Positions 11,361 through 24,717 of a stretch of 64,000 bases of DNA are shown here, in pieces; the stretch's first letter is position 1; each line of letters begins with the position of its first letter. The DNA comes from Larus michahellis. Taxonomy: Eukaryota > Chordata > Aves > Charadriiformes > Laridae. Below the pieces are notes generated by a model. The model searched no databases. It had not been told where the DNA came from and saw only the letters and a list, made by a program, of their open reading frames with translations. The stretch lies in assembly GCF_964199755.1 (NCBI RefSeq), contig NC_133897.1:58910442-58974441 (forward strand), read 5' to 3'. Made by a program: the position numbers and the translations under genes.

Positions 11361-14300
11361 CATGTAATGAAATAGCTTTTATCCTAAAATGCATACCATG
11401 AAAGCAGGACTGGGGTCCAGTTCAGCTGACCCCATTACCAGGATGGAACAGACATCCTGAGCAGTTACTCCTAAGCCACAAACTGAGTACAAGGTGTATT
11501 GAAACATCACAGAACTAAAATACAGTTTTAGCTTACTACACATAAAATACCAAAAAGGGGCATGGGGCATGCTTCACAAACTGAAATAAGTGCAGGTTTG
11601 CCAAAACAAAATAAAACAAGATCTCATCATGAAAGTGGGACTTTTAATTAATGTTTTGACACTACAGCCATGCAATGATGAACTGCTTGTTCATAGTTAC
11701 TGAACACATCGGTTGCTCTGTCATCTTAGCTTGAAGCAGACAGGGGCCATGTCCAATATACTGGAAAAGATCCTTCGCTTGCACTTTTTGCTGCTACTTC
11801 TGTATCCAACTATATGATTGAGTCTTATGTATAATACATACAACCATTGCGTATTTTTGAAAGCCATTTTTAAATGTCTGAACACACACAAAGCACCTGA
11901 AAAATGTTTCCGCTGACATAAAATACTCTTTCGCTACAAAAAGAAAACTATCACTTCATTTTTAATCAAGCTTTGTCCTCAGGAGAAAAAAAAAAGCATC
12001 TTAAGGTTAAGAATATTTCCAATTTTAATTTGGCTTTTTTTAAATCTGAACTGGTAATTAGTATTTCCACAACTACTATTAGTGTTATTATTATGAAGGA
12101 CTGAGTAATTTGTTTCTTATTATACACAAAAATCTTCAGGTGGAAATTGCAAAGGCAGGGACAAGGCCTATATTTACCACAGCAAGACTTAGAGGAAGCA
12201 CTTTCTGGCCCATTGTTTATCAAAGTTACTTTTCTTTTTACTTTATTTTTGTTGGATGAGCCCAGAAACAATGGGAGAACGATATTAACTGGCACAAAAA
12301 AACCAAACCATTAACTTAAAAAGTGGCCCCCCTCAAAGAAAGAATTGAGAAGTGGCTAAGAGAAATTACAGCTGTCTGTGGCAGCTGTTCTAAAACAAAA
12401 CAAACCATTACAAGCAATGCATCACAGAAAGTACAAAGTATTTGTTTTTTCTTTACCTCTCAGACCTAAACAGCTGATAGAGGCACACCTATTCCTTTGT
12501 TAACTTCCCTATATTGCGTTTGCTATCTAGAAACCTTATCTTCAGACCTTTTTAAGTCTAGAGTATCATTTAGTGATGCCATTTTAGTACACTGCCCTTG
12601 TTTCTCTCATATTGCATCTATCATTATACAGATACAAATCTTCCAAGTGCTCTCACTCGTCAGGTCTTTCAAATGAAATTGAACACGGACTTTGTTTAAA
12701 AGGTCATCTTTAAAATTATACACAATAAATCTAACACTGGTAAAAATCTATTTTAACAGCACTCCTCCCTCATCCCCACATTTCATCTCCATTGAATATT
12801 AAGCAGCACAAATCAAAGGATGGGGCTTGTTGACTGCTTCATACTAGCGACATTCCCTTTCACAACCATGGCATTAAAGCCTGATCTAGTGGCATTTCTA
12901 TAATTAATGAGGCTAGCCCAAAGACACGGACCACAAGTACTTCATCATTTCCTTCTGAACCCCGAATCTGAGCTATCATTTCCTTCCTAACATTAATTCC
13001 TAATTTATGTTCTTCCCCTATATCTGTACAGCTACTGAGGAGGGAAATCATCTTTCTTCCCACTGTAAATCACGCAGATGTGCTTATCAAGTCCAAATAG
13101 AGACTCGGGGTCGTTTAGGAGAATGAAAAGCTAAAAATAATTTTTAAATGTCAGAAGCACATAGATATTGCAAAGGTTTCTCAAGATATAAATTAATCAA
13201 ACATATTTACGATAATGTAAAATTAAGAAATAAAAGGTCCCACATATCTTAGCAATTTCTAGAGACTGAATTTTATAGTCATTTAGTCATCCAACAACAC
13301 CGACTGTCAAGCAATGGATCATTAGTACGTCTTCAGTCAATGGGGCTACTGTGCTGCCGCCTTTGAAGATCTGAGGAGGCATCTACCCGCAGCACAGTCC
13401 AACAGGCCGCTCTGCCCAAGGAAGTCCATCACATCTCTTCCTCCTCTCTCTCCCTTCCTTCTCTGCACTCGTCCCTTGTTTGGGCTGTAAATCTCATCTT
13501 TATTCTCTGCTACATCTGCTTTCTGTCGCAGAGCATACTCAGATGCCCACTGTCCCCAGTGGTCTGTCTTCACAAGCTGCCACCTTCTGTCTTTTTCTTT
13601 GCCTTTGCTGCCTCTCAGGATAACCATTTCCCCTCGAATTCATGAAGACAAGTCAGATTCTGTCCCCAAAGGCTACCCTGCTCAAACAATCCATCCCTCC
13701 CAAAAACTCCCCTGGAGATGCAACCAGTCTTTTGCCTTGCCTCCTTCCAGTTCAAATGCTGCCTCATGCCCTGCCACAAGGAAGGCATTTGGAGACCCTC
13801 GGCACAGCCAAGTGCCTCCTGCCACCCGCTCACCCCTCTGCCCTTCCTACTGAGAAGCAGCTCGATTCCTGCAGTCCGTCATGGGAGGGGTTGGGATGGT
13901 AAGGAGACAGCTCTGTGAGACCCCGTATCCCAACTGTATCACTTTTTGTGGAGCCACAGGAGACCTGCCAGGGTCACCACACCCAAGTATTTTCTTCTAG
14001 GACATGGCAGTACTCCTTAAAACAAGAAAACCAGACTGCCAGGTCTCTCGCCCCTGGAACGCAGAGAAGAGCACTCCCCAGACCCTCAAGCTGCTGCTGA
14101 AGCCAGGCAGCACCAGCCTCACAGGAGCTTGAGCAGGAGGAGCAGGCACTTCACTCTTCCCATTTCCCTGGGGCTGGAGCAGAGGCAAGGCAGGGAAAGC
14201 AGGGTTACCTCCCGCAGGGAAACAAGGAAGCTTGGAGACCCACTGCTCTGCCATCCCAGCACACAGAGGCTGAGCTTCCTCTCATCCTGAGGACAGTATC

Positions 14301-16683
14301 TTTCCCCCTCTCCAGCTGATCCCACACTACTTTTGCTGCAACTGCTGTCAGCTCTCTGGCTCTTGTCACCCTGCCACGCTCTGCAGGCTGCAGTGGGATC
14401 TGCGCTGGGGCAGGCAGCATGGAATGGGAGACACTAAAGCAGAGATTTATCTCGCTCCCCCTTCTAAGCATGGGCATAAGCATCCAGATCCGGGGGGGGT
14501 GGATGTTATACCATCGTCTAACGTGACAGTAGTTTAATGCAGATATTTATCTTCCATGTCCTCCCAAGGACAAGAAACAAACTGCAAATCAAAATGTGTA
14601 AATAAGCAAAGTAAAACTATCATCAAAAGAATTCTCTCATCCTTGGGAGTGTACAATAGGATGGAGGAAAACAAAAAATAATAAAAAGAACGATGCTCCA
14701 GTTTATGCAAAATGAATATCCAGAAACAAATCAGCATTAGCACACTACAATATAGGACAACTGTCTTTTTTCTGTTGAGAGAATGATTATTTACTGCTTA
14801 TATATTGTCATAAAAGCAGACTTGTAAAACCATCATGAAAATTTACATGTGCAAGCACACCACTTTCGTCCCCAACCTTGCACGTTGGAAAAGAGTTTGA
14901 GGAAGCACAGCAAATGCGCTCTGTGCACAAAACAGGTCTCTGCCTCTGCCTCAAACTGCTGAAGTCCAAACTCGCAGCCTGGGAGGGAAAGAAAAGAGCT
15001 CATCGTGGGACAGTGAGGGACAGCCAAGACAGAGGACAATCCATATCTTCTACCCCATCACAGAAAACACGTAGTAACAAACCAGTTCTAACAAAGTCCC
15101 ATTTTTAAGCTAGGCAGTATGTGCTAGGATTGTCCACAACATTTATCCCCAGGAAAAATAACTTAAAATTGAGAATTTGGGGGGGTGGGGGAACAAAGCT
15201 TTATTGCAGCAATAATCTAATCCAACCAGAAATCCATGTCATGAATTGTTCATACATATGTGTCTTCTTGTTTCAGGGGTTTTTTTGGTTGTTTTTTTTT
15301 TTTTTTTTTCCCCAATCATTGCCATTTGTTTCAGGAACCTAGTGCTGTGGAAACCATTCCCCTGCAGCGGTGGTTCACAGCAAGGCTCATCATACAGCAC
15401 AGCTGGAAATGTGAGTTTCCTCTCTCGGTAAAGTCTCTAGCATTTATCTGTGACAGTGAAGAGAAAAAAAAACCCAACCAACCAAAACAAAACAGACCAA
15501 AAAATGACCAAAGGCAGCCTTCATGTACTAGCTTCTCATGCAGAGCACTAGCAACCTGCTCTGCCCTGACAGGCACTGTGCACTTTGGCTATGATGCCCT
15601 CAGCTGCTTTCCTTATGGATCTTCCTCTCCCAAAGTGGTGAGACTGCTCATCCTTGCAGTTGCAAACTGGCCTCAAAAACAACAGGCCAATGATAGGCCT
15701 ATCTGTTGTGGAAGGCTTAATTGACTCTAATCTTCCCATGCTGGTGTGCCAGTGGAAAACCTCCAGCAGAATTTGGCCACCAAAGTTATGGCCCCATCAG
15801 CAGCATAGTGCTAGATGAGGTCTGATTCAAAGCAAAATCCAATTCAAAGTCAGGCCTTTGGAGAATACTTGTAGGGGAGCCCAAGGCCCTCTACCCTCCA
15901 AAGCCAGAGAGAAAGCTCATATTTGAAGGTGATCGGTAATACTGAGGGACCTGCCCTGTGGGCAAAGAGAAGGCAGGCATCTGTCAAAAAATTCATGGAA
16001 TATCCAAAACCACCCTGCTGTGGTGTCATGGTACTTTATCTGTCATGATGGCTGTCAGCAAAAAATTAAGCCCAGAAAATATTTTGTGCACATTTAAATC
16101 CAATAGTGAGTTGAGATGAACAAAATGTTTGCCTAATCTGTCTGCAAAAACTCCATAGCCTGACTGATGAATAATTAATAAACTTTGAGTACTCTATACA
16201 CTCAAAGGTGGCAGACAGCTAGGAACAGAATTCTAGTCTGAAATTAATAATATCAAAAGCAAATTAAGAATAAAAGTCACTAAATGTTATCTTTGTTCTT
16301 GCCTTACCTATGACATGATCTGATTTGCCTTTCAAAACCTGCAAGAAGGGACTCATTTTAGGCAGTGACAGCCTCTTTTACCCCCTGATGCAAGGAATTG
16401 TTCTACATTGTGCCTATGGTGCCGAAATGTAAAAAGCTTCTCCATTTCCAAGCAACACTCCTCTGTACAAAAAACCCACGGGAGTCAATGTTTTCCAAGG
16501 TGATGAACTCCTGTAGCTCTGAACAGCTTCAATGCTCCTACAAGCCCATAGGTGTCTGACTCATGGGCAATCACAGTCTGAACAAGGTTTTCACGTTGTT
16601 TTTTACCCCTCCCTTGATCAAACAGCTTTTGTTATAGATATATTGGTACTGTATTCCCTTTCTTTCCTGCTACAAGGCTCTTG
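11361..16683. other. Non-coding stretch upstream of the SEC61G CpG island
   Basis: No recognisable gene. 13,350-14,480 is somewhat more GC-rich, with overlapping open frames on both strands, none of which resembles a known family. Low-complexity runs include a G-rich stretch near 15,180 and a T-run at 15,292-15,309. Confidence 0.5.
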
Positions 16684-16750
16684 GATCACAGCATCACTGA
16701 ACTGTAGGGGTTGGAAACGACCCCTGCAGATCGCCTATGCCTACAACCGC
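16684..16750 (-). mobile_element. Short antisense CR1 3'-end fragment (tentative)
   Basis: A segment reading as ATCACAGCATCACTGA, then GGGGTTGGAAACGACCCC, then GATCGCCTATGCCTAC resembles the reverse complement of a diverged CR1 3' end. It lies at the left shoulder of the CpG island. The match is short and by eye only. Confidence 0.45.
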
Positions 16751-17246
16751 ATGGAAAAGCAAATCCATTGCCAAACGTCCACAGAACGGCCGCACGGATA
16801 AACTACGGGCGGATCAACCACCTCACCTGCCCGCACCCCCGCGGGTCGCGGACCGCAGCCCCCGCCGGGCCTCACCGACAGCCTCCCCCCGCCCTGGGGC
16901 CCTCAGGCCTCTCCCCGGAGGGGGGGCTGACGGGGCACTCCGCCGCCGGGAGAGGACGGAGAGGCCGGGGGCGCTCAGCCGGCGGGAGAAGGAGAGGGAG
17001 AGGCCGGGGCTCCCCTGCCCGCAGAGCAGAGCAGGCCAGGCCAGGCCGCTCGCCCCGCTAGGCCCCGGCCGGCCCTGACGCCGTGAAGTGGGGAAAGGTT
17101 GGGGGGGGCGGGCGGGCGGGCGGGGAGAGAGGGGCGGGAACCGGAAAGAAAAAAACCTCTCACACACACACACCCCCTCAAAAATCCTCCTTTTTCTTCT
17201 TAAAACGAGCCCGCCCCGCCCCGCCGGCCGCCGGGAAGGAGCGCGG

Positions 17247-17275
17247 TGACGTGACGTGACGTACCGGTGACGTGA
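17247..17275 (+). promoter_or_regulatory. Cluster of four TGACGT (CRE/UPRE-like) motifs
   Basis: TGACGTGA at 17247-17254, TGACGTGA at 17252-17259, TGACGTAC at 17257-17264 and TGACGTGA at 17268-17275. The first three overlap by three bases. TGACGTG(A/G) is the core of the UPR element bound by ATF6/XBP1 and is close to the CREB/ATF site. The position, about 50-75 bases before the exon 1 donor, is right for a proximal promoter. Which factor binds is inference. Confidence 0.6.
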
Positions 17276-17323
17276 TCGTCCTCCGCCGCTGTGCGACGTG
17301 GCCTTCGCCCGGCAGCGCCAACG
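17276..17323 (+). other. SEC61G: SEC61G non-coding exon 1 (5' UTR)
   Basis: The exon ends at 17323 before a good donor, GTAAGG, at 17324. The 5' boundary is approximate, chosen from the position of the upstream motif cluster. It joins across an 815-base intron to the acceptor TTTGCAG ending at 18138, just six bases before the ATG. A non-coding first exon is also the arrangement I recall for mammalian SEC61G. Confidence 0.65.
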
Positions 17324-18120
17324 GTAAGGGCCGCGCGGCGCCGCCGGCCTCCCGCCCCTGCATCCCGCCTGGGTGTCCCCCCGCCTGAGGAGACGCGGGG
17401 GGCGGTAAGGCAGCTCCGGGCCCGGCTCGGCGGCTCCCGGTCCCGCTGGGCCGGTCCCCACCCGGGGGGAGGGGGGTTGGATCTCGGGAGGCCGAAGCTC
17501 CCCACGGAGCGAGGCCGCCGGCTCGCGCTGCGTGTGCCCGAGGGGGAGTGGGGGGATCCAGGGCGGGCCGGCCCCGGCCGCTGTCGCGACAAGGAGGGGA
17601 GTGGGCGGGAGAGGGTCCGATAGGAGGGAGCGTCGTATCGGAGGGTCTGTGGGGATCAGTGGCCGGCGATGCCGCTGGCCTGGGGTTCTGCGTGGGGTGG
17701 CGGGTGCTTCTTCTGAGAATAAAATTAGGCCACGGTGTTTGTGTCAGTGTCACCAGCCTTCGTGTCGGGGATTTCTCGAAACGGGTGACTTCTGCCTATT
17801 CCGATGTCTTCAGTAGTGTTCTCAGAAAAAGCACAGCGTGGGACATAAGGTGAAAGGAAGCTGTGGTGGAGCTGCTGTTTTCCTCTGTGCCAAAAGGCAT
17901 ACTTTTTCCTATTTTTTCTAGGCAGTGTTAAGCCATCATGTTTACGTATTGATATGGTATCTTTATTTTCTGCAAAGTGAAAGTATCTCTTAAAAGCTAG
18001 TTAGCTGGGAATATGACGTTTTAAATTATCTTAAGTCTTTGCAGGTTTTGCAGCCCTTCTTCTACTTCCGTAACCAAAAAATTCTCTCTCACAGTATACG
18101 CATGGCAGCACCAGTACTAA

Positions 18121-20427
<2,307 letters not shown>

Positions 20428-20525
20428 ATATTCATCATGAAGAACCAGACCTTGTGACACGTGCTGCAAGGATTTCACAGCTTTGTAACTCATTTGCTAT
20501 TAAACAAGCGCAGTTTGGGTTTTCA
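20428..20525 (+). other. SEC61G: SEC61G 3' UTR with ATTAAA poly(A) signal
   Basis: After the TGA at 20425-20427 an ATTAAA variant signal lies at 20499-20504, followed by a T-rich, GT-containing stretch. This gives a short 3' UTR of about 100 bases, as expected for this small housekeeping transcript. The cleavage point is estimated. Confidence 0.6.
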
Positions 20526-20675
20526 AACATCCTTGTCATCTTATTCCTTTTCTAAAGTGCATGCGATCAAACCTGTCTACATTACAGGCTTTTTTGTTTT
20601 AGTAGTAGTAGAGGGTGGGCTCTTCTGTTGTTTTGGTTTTTTGTTCGTTGTTTTGTTTTGTGACTTCTTTCAACT

Positions 20676-20850
20676 GTAATAGAACATGCAGGTAGGAAGG
20701 AACCTTGGGAGGTCTCTAGTCCAACCTCCTGCTCAAAGCTGGGTCAGCGTTGCCTTCTGACGAGGTTGCTTAGGGCTTTGTCCAGTCGGGTATTGAAAAC
20801 CTCCAAGGGTGACAACCGTACAGCCTCTCTTCAAAAGCTGTTCTAAGGCT
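20676..20850 (-). mobile_element. Diverged antisense CR1 3' fragment
   Basis: GGAAGGAACCTTGGGAGG and AGTCCAACCTCCTGCTCAAA are the reverse complement of the CR1 3' region. The match then continues weakly through the segment that in CR1 encodes the end of ORF2. It lies about 150 bases past the SEC61G poly(A) signal. Confidence 0.8.
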
Positions 20851-21142
20851 TAACTTACTGCTTAGTAAAAAGCATTATTGCAGCAAAGTTAGCCAGCAAG
20901 AAAACAGCATTATTGTATCCTCTCAAGTGGTGACTTAAGTGTCTTATCAGCTGGAATTCTTATTGCTGATTTCTGGAATCACCATCATTACCCGTAATTT
21001 CTTTCTGCATTTGGAAATCCTGTCAGGTTGTATTATGTACTTGACTGGAAAAAAACCTCCATCAAATAAAGCACTTCCATTGATGGTCCTCATTCTGATG
21101 GCATGTGGGGCTCTGAACTGAGACTTTGCTTCAAACCCTGCC

Positions 21143-21736
21143 TGTATGACAATAACCACAAGGAACTGTCATCGCCACAAGGAGCTGTCAACTAGAAATA
21201 GGGGGAGTGGAAAGTCAGTTTTCGGTGTGACGTAGGTGGGACTGTGCTGACTTCCTCGTCGCTGTTGCTGGGGGATTTTACTGTGGAGTGCACCTGCGCA
21301 AGCTGAAAGGTTAAGTAGCGGGCACTGTAAGATGGGGGTCAAAAGACTCCTGTGTGACCCCCTGGCCTTTACCATGCATGCACCAACTTAACCACAGCCT
21401 GGAACCACCCCACTACACTTTGCATGCAAATGATGGTTACCTCCCAGAAAACTGAAAGCATAAAAGATGGCCAAACAGACTTAAGGGTTGAGCTCCTGCC
21501 ACCAATGATACCCTGGGTAAAGATGACCAACGAGACATCGCTGGGTCCATGGGTGGTGACTATCTGCTTGCACTCTTTCTCCTCCTCTCCTCCTCCTCTC
21601 CTCCTCTTCTTCTTCTTCTCCTCCTCTTCTTCTCTTCTCCAGCACTCAAATTGTGGTTGAATAAATTGTTTTGGTATGTTTTCAACATTTGGCCTCGTTT
21701 GTGCCTTAATTCCAACTAGGCAATTGAAATTTGACA
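21143..21736 (+). mobile_element. Probable endogenous-retrovirus LTR (solo or truncated)
   Basis: The block is bounded by TGTATGAC and TTTGACA (TG...CA) and is laid out like an LTR. An octamer motif ATGCAAAT lies at 21424-21431, a TATA-like CATAAAAGA at 21459-21467, and AATAAA at 21660-21665 about 200 bases later, followed by a T/GT-rich U5-like stretch. A 68-base pyrimidine tract (21573-21640) sits between the TATA and the poly(A) signal. I recall similar blocks from bird genomes but cannot name the family. No target-site duplication is evident and no gag/pol/env sequence adjoins it. Both ends are estimates. Confidence 0.55.
21573..21640 (+). repeat. TCC/TTC polypyrimidine tract
   Basis: 68 bases of nearly pure C and T built from CTCCTC and TTCTTC units. 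It lies inside the probable LTR at 21143-21736 and produces glutamate/lysine-rich or leucine/serine-rich open frames that are artefacts. Confidence 0.9.
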
Positions 21737-22559
21737 TTAATGGTCTCGACCTGGTTGCGACATGACATAAAAATAAGCAAGCCAAACTTATTTGGTTACT
21801 AAGATGCACAGTCTGAAATTAATTTAGTTGTCGGAGATACTAAGCAGTCCAGTGAATCCACAACTTGCTCACACTGTTGGATAAGAGATACACCTGTTTT
21901 GGATACTGGTTCTGTAAGACACCTGCACATAGAATTATAAAGGGTTCTGCATTTGTTGACCTGGAAGTTTCCATTATTAAATGACTGAATGTTTTGATTT
22001 TAAAAACTAAGCCTGCAAAACCTCTGGTACATGCAATGCTCTTCCTCCTCAGATTGAGATTAAGAAATTTATATTTCACTCCAAAAAGTTTATTGTAAGC
22101 ATTTGGTATTTGCAGAAGTTACAATGCTACTTCTATTACAGACTTTAAAAGCACTTAATACAGGGAAATCTGATATTGGTATTACAGCAAAACTGAAGCT
22201 TCTTCAGTATGCAAGCTTGCTTCATAAGTAGAAAAGCTCAATTATTAGTCTTCTTGAGAAATCTTCCCCAGCACCTACATATGTTACAAACCAGGACAGA
22301 AAAATGAGATTAACTACTCTCGGTGCTATCACCTTTTAATATAGTTACACTATGTGCAACTTTTGGCAAAAGGGGAAAAAAATCGTTCAGTATTGGAATA
22401 AAATACTTCGTAAAAATAGTCTGAAGTAACCAGACTAAGCAGTAGCAGTTTCTTTGCATTCGCTTCTGTTTGTGATTGTATTGGGTGGCACCTCATGTGT
22501 CTTCTGATTAAGTAGTGTGAGGTACCAGAAGTACTCAATTACTGTTACTAATCTGCATT

Positions 22560-22716
22560 TGATCTCAAGTGATTTTTATTTCAGGCATGTTTTCCATTCA
22601 GTACATAAAATCACGTGCCTGCTTATATCTTGCGGAACAGCTTTACTGTCTTAATTCAGCGAACTTTTGCAGTAATTTGATCTGAGTCACATCAGAAAAG
22701 GCAGCTGTAGCTCATT
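22560..22716 (-). other. 3' UTR of the unrecognised - strand gene
   Basis: On the - strand, sequence after the TAA runs about 140 bases to an AATAAA at 22580-22575. The distance and the single strong signal support a genuine transcript end converging on SEC61G. The cleavage point is estimated. Confidence 0.45.
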
Positions 22717-22835
22717 TTATATTTCGATAGCCATTGTCCACAGCAAAGGCTTGTCCGTCTCAATGGTCACAATCCCAGAGCCGTCATAGGTGTTGGAAGT
22801 ACTGACGAGCGTTCCAAACTTCAGCACCTGGTTAG
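22717..22835 (-). CDS. Terminal coding exon of an unrecognised gene (partial)
   Basis: On the - strand a strong acceptor (TTCTTTTTCACAG, ending at 22836) opens a 119-base exon. Of the three frames two stop at once. The third, entered after two bases, reads 38 codons to TAA at 22719-22717, beginning [20 protein letters not shown] and ending LLWTMAIEI. The composition alternates hydrophobic and polar residues, like beta-strands, and has no low-complexity bias. A poly(A) signal follows at 22580-22575. I do not recognise the protein. Conserved gene order would suggest VSTM2A on this side and strand, but the sequence does not match the VSTM2A C-terminus I recall. Upstream exons should lie to the right and were not identified with confidence. 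The exon could also be a fortuitous splice-like arrangement. Confidence 0.45.
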
Positions 22836-22843
22836 CTGTGAAA

Positions 22844-24129
22844 AAGAAGAGAGAGACTTAGTGGTAGTCTCGAAATAAATGCAGTTCATTTATTGCTGTA
22901 AAGACTGCTGCTCCCGCAAAGAAGGAAGAAACAGCTGAGTAAATCTAACCCAGATAAACAACATCTAAAATAATGATGTTAAATATTAATTGGAGGGCTT
23001 GTATAAGACTATATGATGACCTGTAGAGAGAATAAATTAATACTTGATACCCAACATATCATTTTGAGTTTACAGCAGATTATTACAAAAGCAGACTGTT
23101 GAATGTTCCCCAGAGTTCCACATCTGGAAATTTGTATTTCATTAGCATCAGCTCAAGTACCAGTGCTAGTCAAGGTATTTAAAGTAAAACGAGGCAGAGG
23201 ATCTTACTGTAGTTCCAAACATGGGATTTGCTTTAGTTCCACAGCAAGCCTATAATCTCTTAAATTAAATTTGAACAGTTCTAGAGCAAAGGCCAGCAGT
23301 TAAAAGTGGTATTATTTAACAACTTTTGCTTTGAAGTAAGTGACTTGCCTCCTTTCTTCTGCATGCCTATTGAGGTAGGTGTCCACATGCATTAGAAACC
23401 AAATGGCATTAATCTAATGAATAGCTAACATCAATTTTAGGGGAGTTTGACACAGCGAACAGTGCAGTTGTAATGACAATTTTGAAATAACAGTGACATT
23501 TTAAACAGCAGCTTTGTATTGTTTTAGCTGGCACGTTTTAAGGGTTACATAGACTTCCAACAAGCTGAGACCAAAGATAAAAGCAGCTCCCCGCCCCCTC
23601 CCGCCCCCCCCCAAAAAAAAAAAAGCCGTTTAACTTTTATCTCCCATTTCCTCTCTTTTGGAGACAGGACTGCTTGTATTTTGCAAATGTACAAACTTCC
23701 CCAAAGGCATTCTAAGACTAGTCAGTTTTGTATTAGCCCTTGCTCGTATAAAGGTTCAGAGTAAGAACTCTGAGGCTATCCTTTGTTTTAGTCTGTAAAA
23801 CAAGCCAAATGACAGCTCTTATTCACAGGCGCCGCCGAGGGTCACATTTCCATGAAGGATACAAGGAGAGCTGCAGCTGGGGAGAATTGTTCGGGCAGAT
23901 CAGCCTGTCTGTGTGCCCTGTTGTTGGAATTGCCAAATCGTGCGTTAATACCAAAAGAGGAATCCTCTGGATTTGCCGTCAAGTGGCCAATGGCAAATGG
24001 AGATCTCCCTGTCATCAAGAGGTGTGCAAAACAACATATTAAGCTCTATTTTGTGATTCGCACAGGAGACAAATATTCCAATTGTGGATGTGAACTTGGG
24101 CTGTAGTGAACTTGGGTGTAGTAACGTAT
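22844..24129. other. Intronic or intergenic stretch without recognised genes
   Basis: AT-rich DNA with a C-run and A12 tract at 23588-23624. If the exon at 22717-22835 is real, this is its upstream intron. No further exon is visible. Confidence 0.45.
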
Positions 24130-24717
24130 TATTACAATGCATGTGGCCAGCAAGTCGAGGGAGGTGATTCTGCCCCTCTGCTCTGGTGAGACCCCACCTG
24201 GAATACTGCATCCAGCTCTGGAGTCCTCAGCACAAGAAGGACATGGACCTGTTGGAATGGGTCCAGAGGAGGGCCACGAAGATGATTAAGGGTCTGGAGC
24301 GCCTCCTGCATGAGGACAGGCTGAGAGAGTTGGGGTTGTTCAGCCTGGAGAAGAGAAGGCTCCAGGGAGACGTTATAGTGGCCTTCCAGTACCTAAAGGG
24401 GGCTTACAGGAAAGCTGGGGAGGGACTCTTGAGCAGGGAGTGTAGCGATAGGATCAGGGGTAACGGTTTTAAACTGAAGGAGAGTAGATTTAGATTGGAC
24501 ATGAGGAAGAAATTCTTTACTGTGAGGGTGGTGAGACACTGGAAGAGGTTGCCCAGGGAAGTTGTGGCTGCCCCATCCCTGGAGACATTCAAGGCCAGGC
24601 TGGATGGGGCTTTGAGCAGCCTGGTCTAGTGGGAGGTGTTCCTGCCCATGGCAGGGGGCTTGGAACTAGATGATCTTTAAGGTCCCTTCCGACCCAAACC
24701 ATTCTATGATTCTATGT
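24130..24717 (+). mobile_element. CR1 LINE 3' fragment, relatively well preserved
   Basis: Starts in CR1 ORF2 (GGGAGGTGATTCTGCCCCTC) and ends in the diagnostic tail, ATTCTATG repeated at about 24,702-24,717. No poly(A) and no target-site duplication, as is normal for CR1. It contains an open 147-codon C-terminal ORF2 frame (24186-24629), so it is younger or less decayed than the copy at 10768. Confidence 0.95.
24186..24629 (+). pseudogene. CR1 ORF2 C-terminal remnant, frame open
   Basis: The 147-residue frame from [19 protein letters not shown] to the stop covers the tail of the CR1 ORF2 polyprotein downstream of the catalytic reverse-transcriptase motifs. It includes the [11 protein letters not shown] and [14 protein letters not shown] segments seen in most CR1 copies. 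The endonuclease and catalytic reverse-transcriptase motifs are absent, so it cannot retrotranspose. It is a piece of a truncated element, not a host gene. Confidence 0.85.

Larger units (their letters stand above)
16800..17720 (+). promoter_or_regulatory. CpG-island promoter of SEC61G
   Basis: A sharply GC- and CpG-rich block between AT-rich flanks contains the non-coding first exon of SEC61G. It has no TATA box near the probable start. It holds G-rich GC boxes (17101-17137), CCGCCCC-type boxes around 17209-17226, and four TGACGT motifs at 17247-17275 just before exon 1. TATA-less CpG islands of this kind are normal for broadly expressed genes. The long open frames on both strands here reflect high GC and lack of stops, not coding. 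Confidence 0.85.

Noticed and set aside
16823-17461. 212-codon - strand frame and several others over the CpG island
   Set aside because: Arg/Pro/Gly-rich composition from GC-rich DNA with few stops. The region is the SEC61G promoter and non-coding exon.
21741-21763. TGGTCTCGACC after the LTR-like block as a primer-binding site
   Set aside because: It begins with TGG but its complement does not fit the 3' end of a tRNA: the T-loop-like bases are too close to CCA. No retroviral leader or gene follows.
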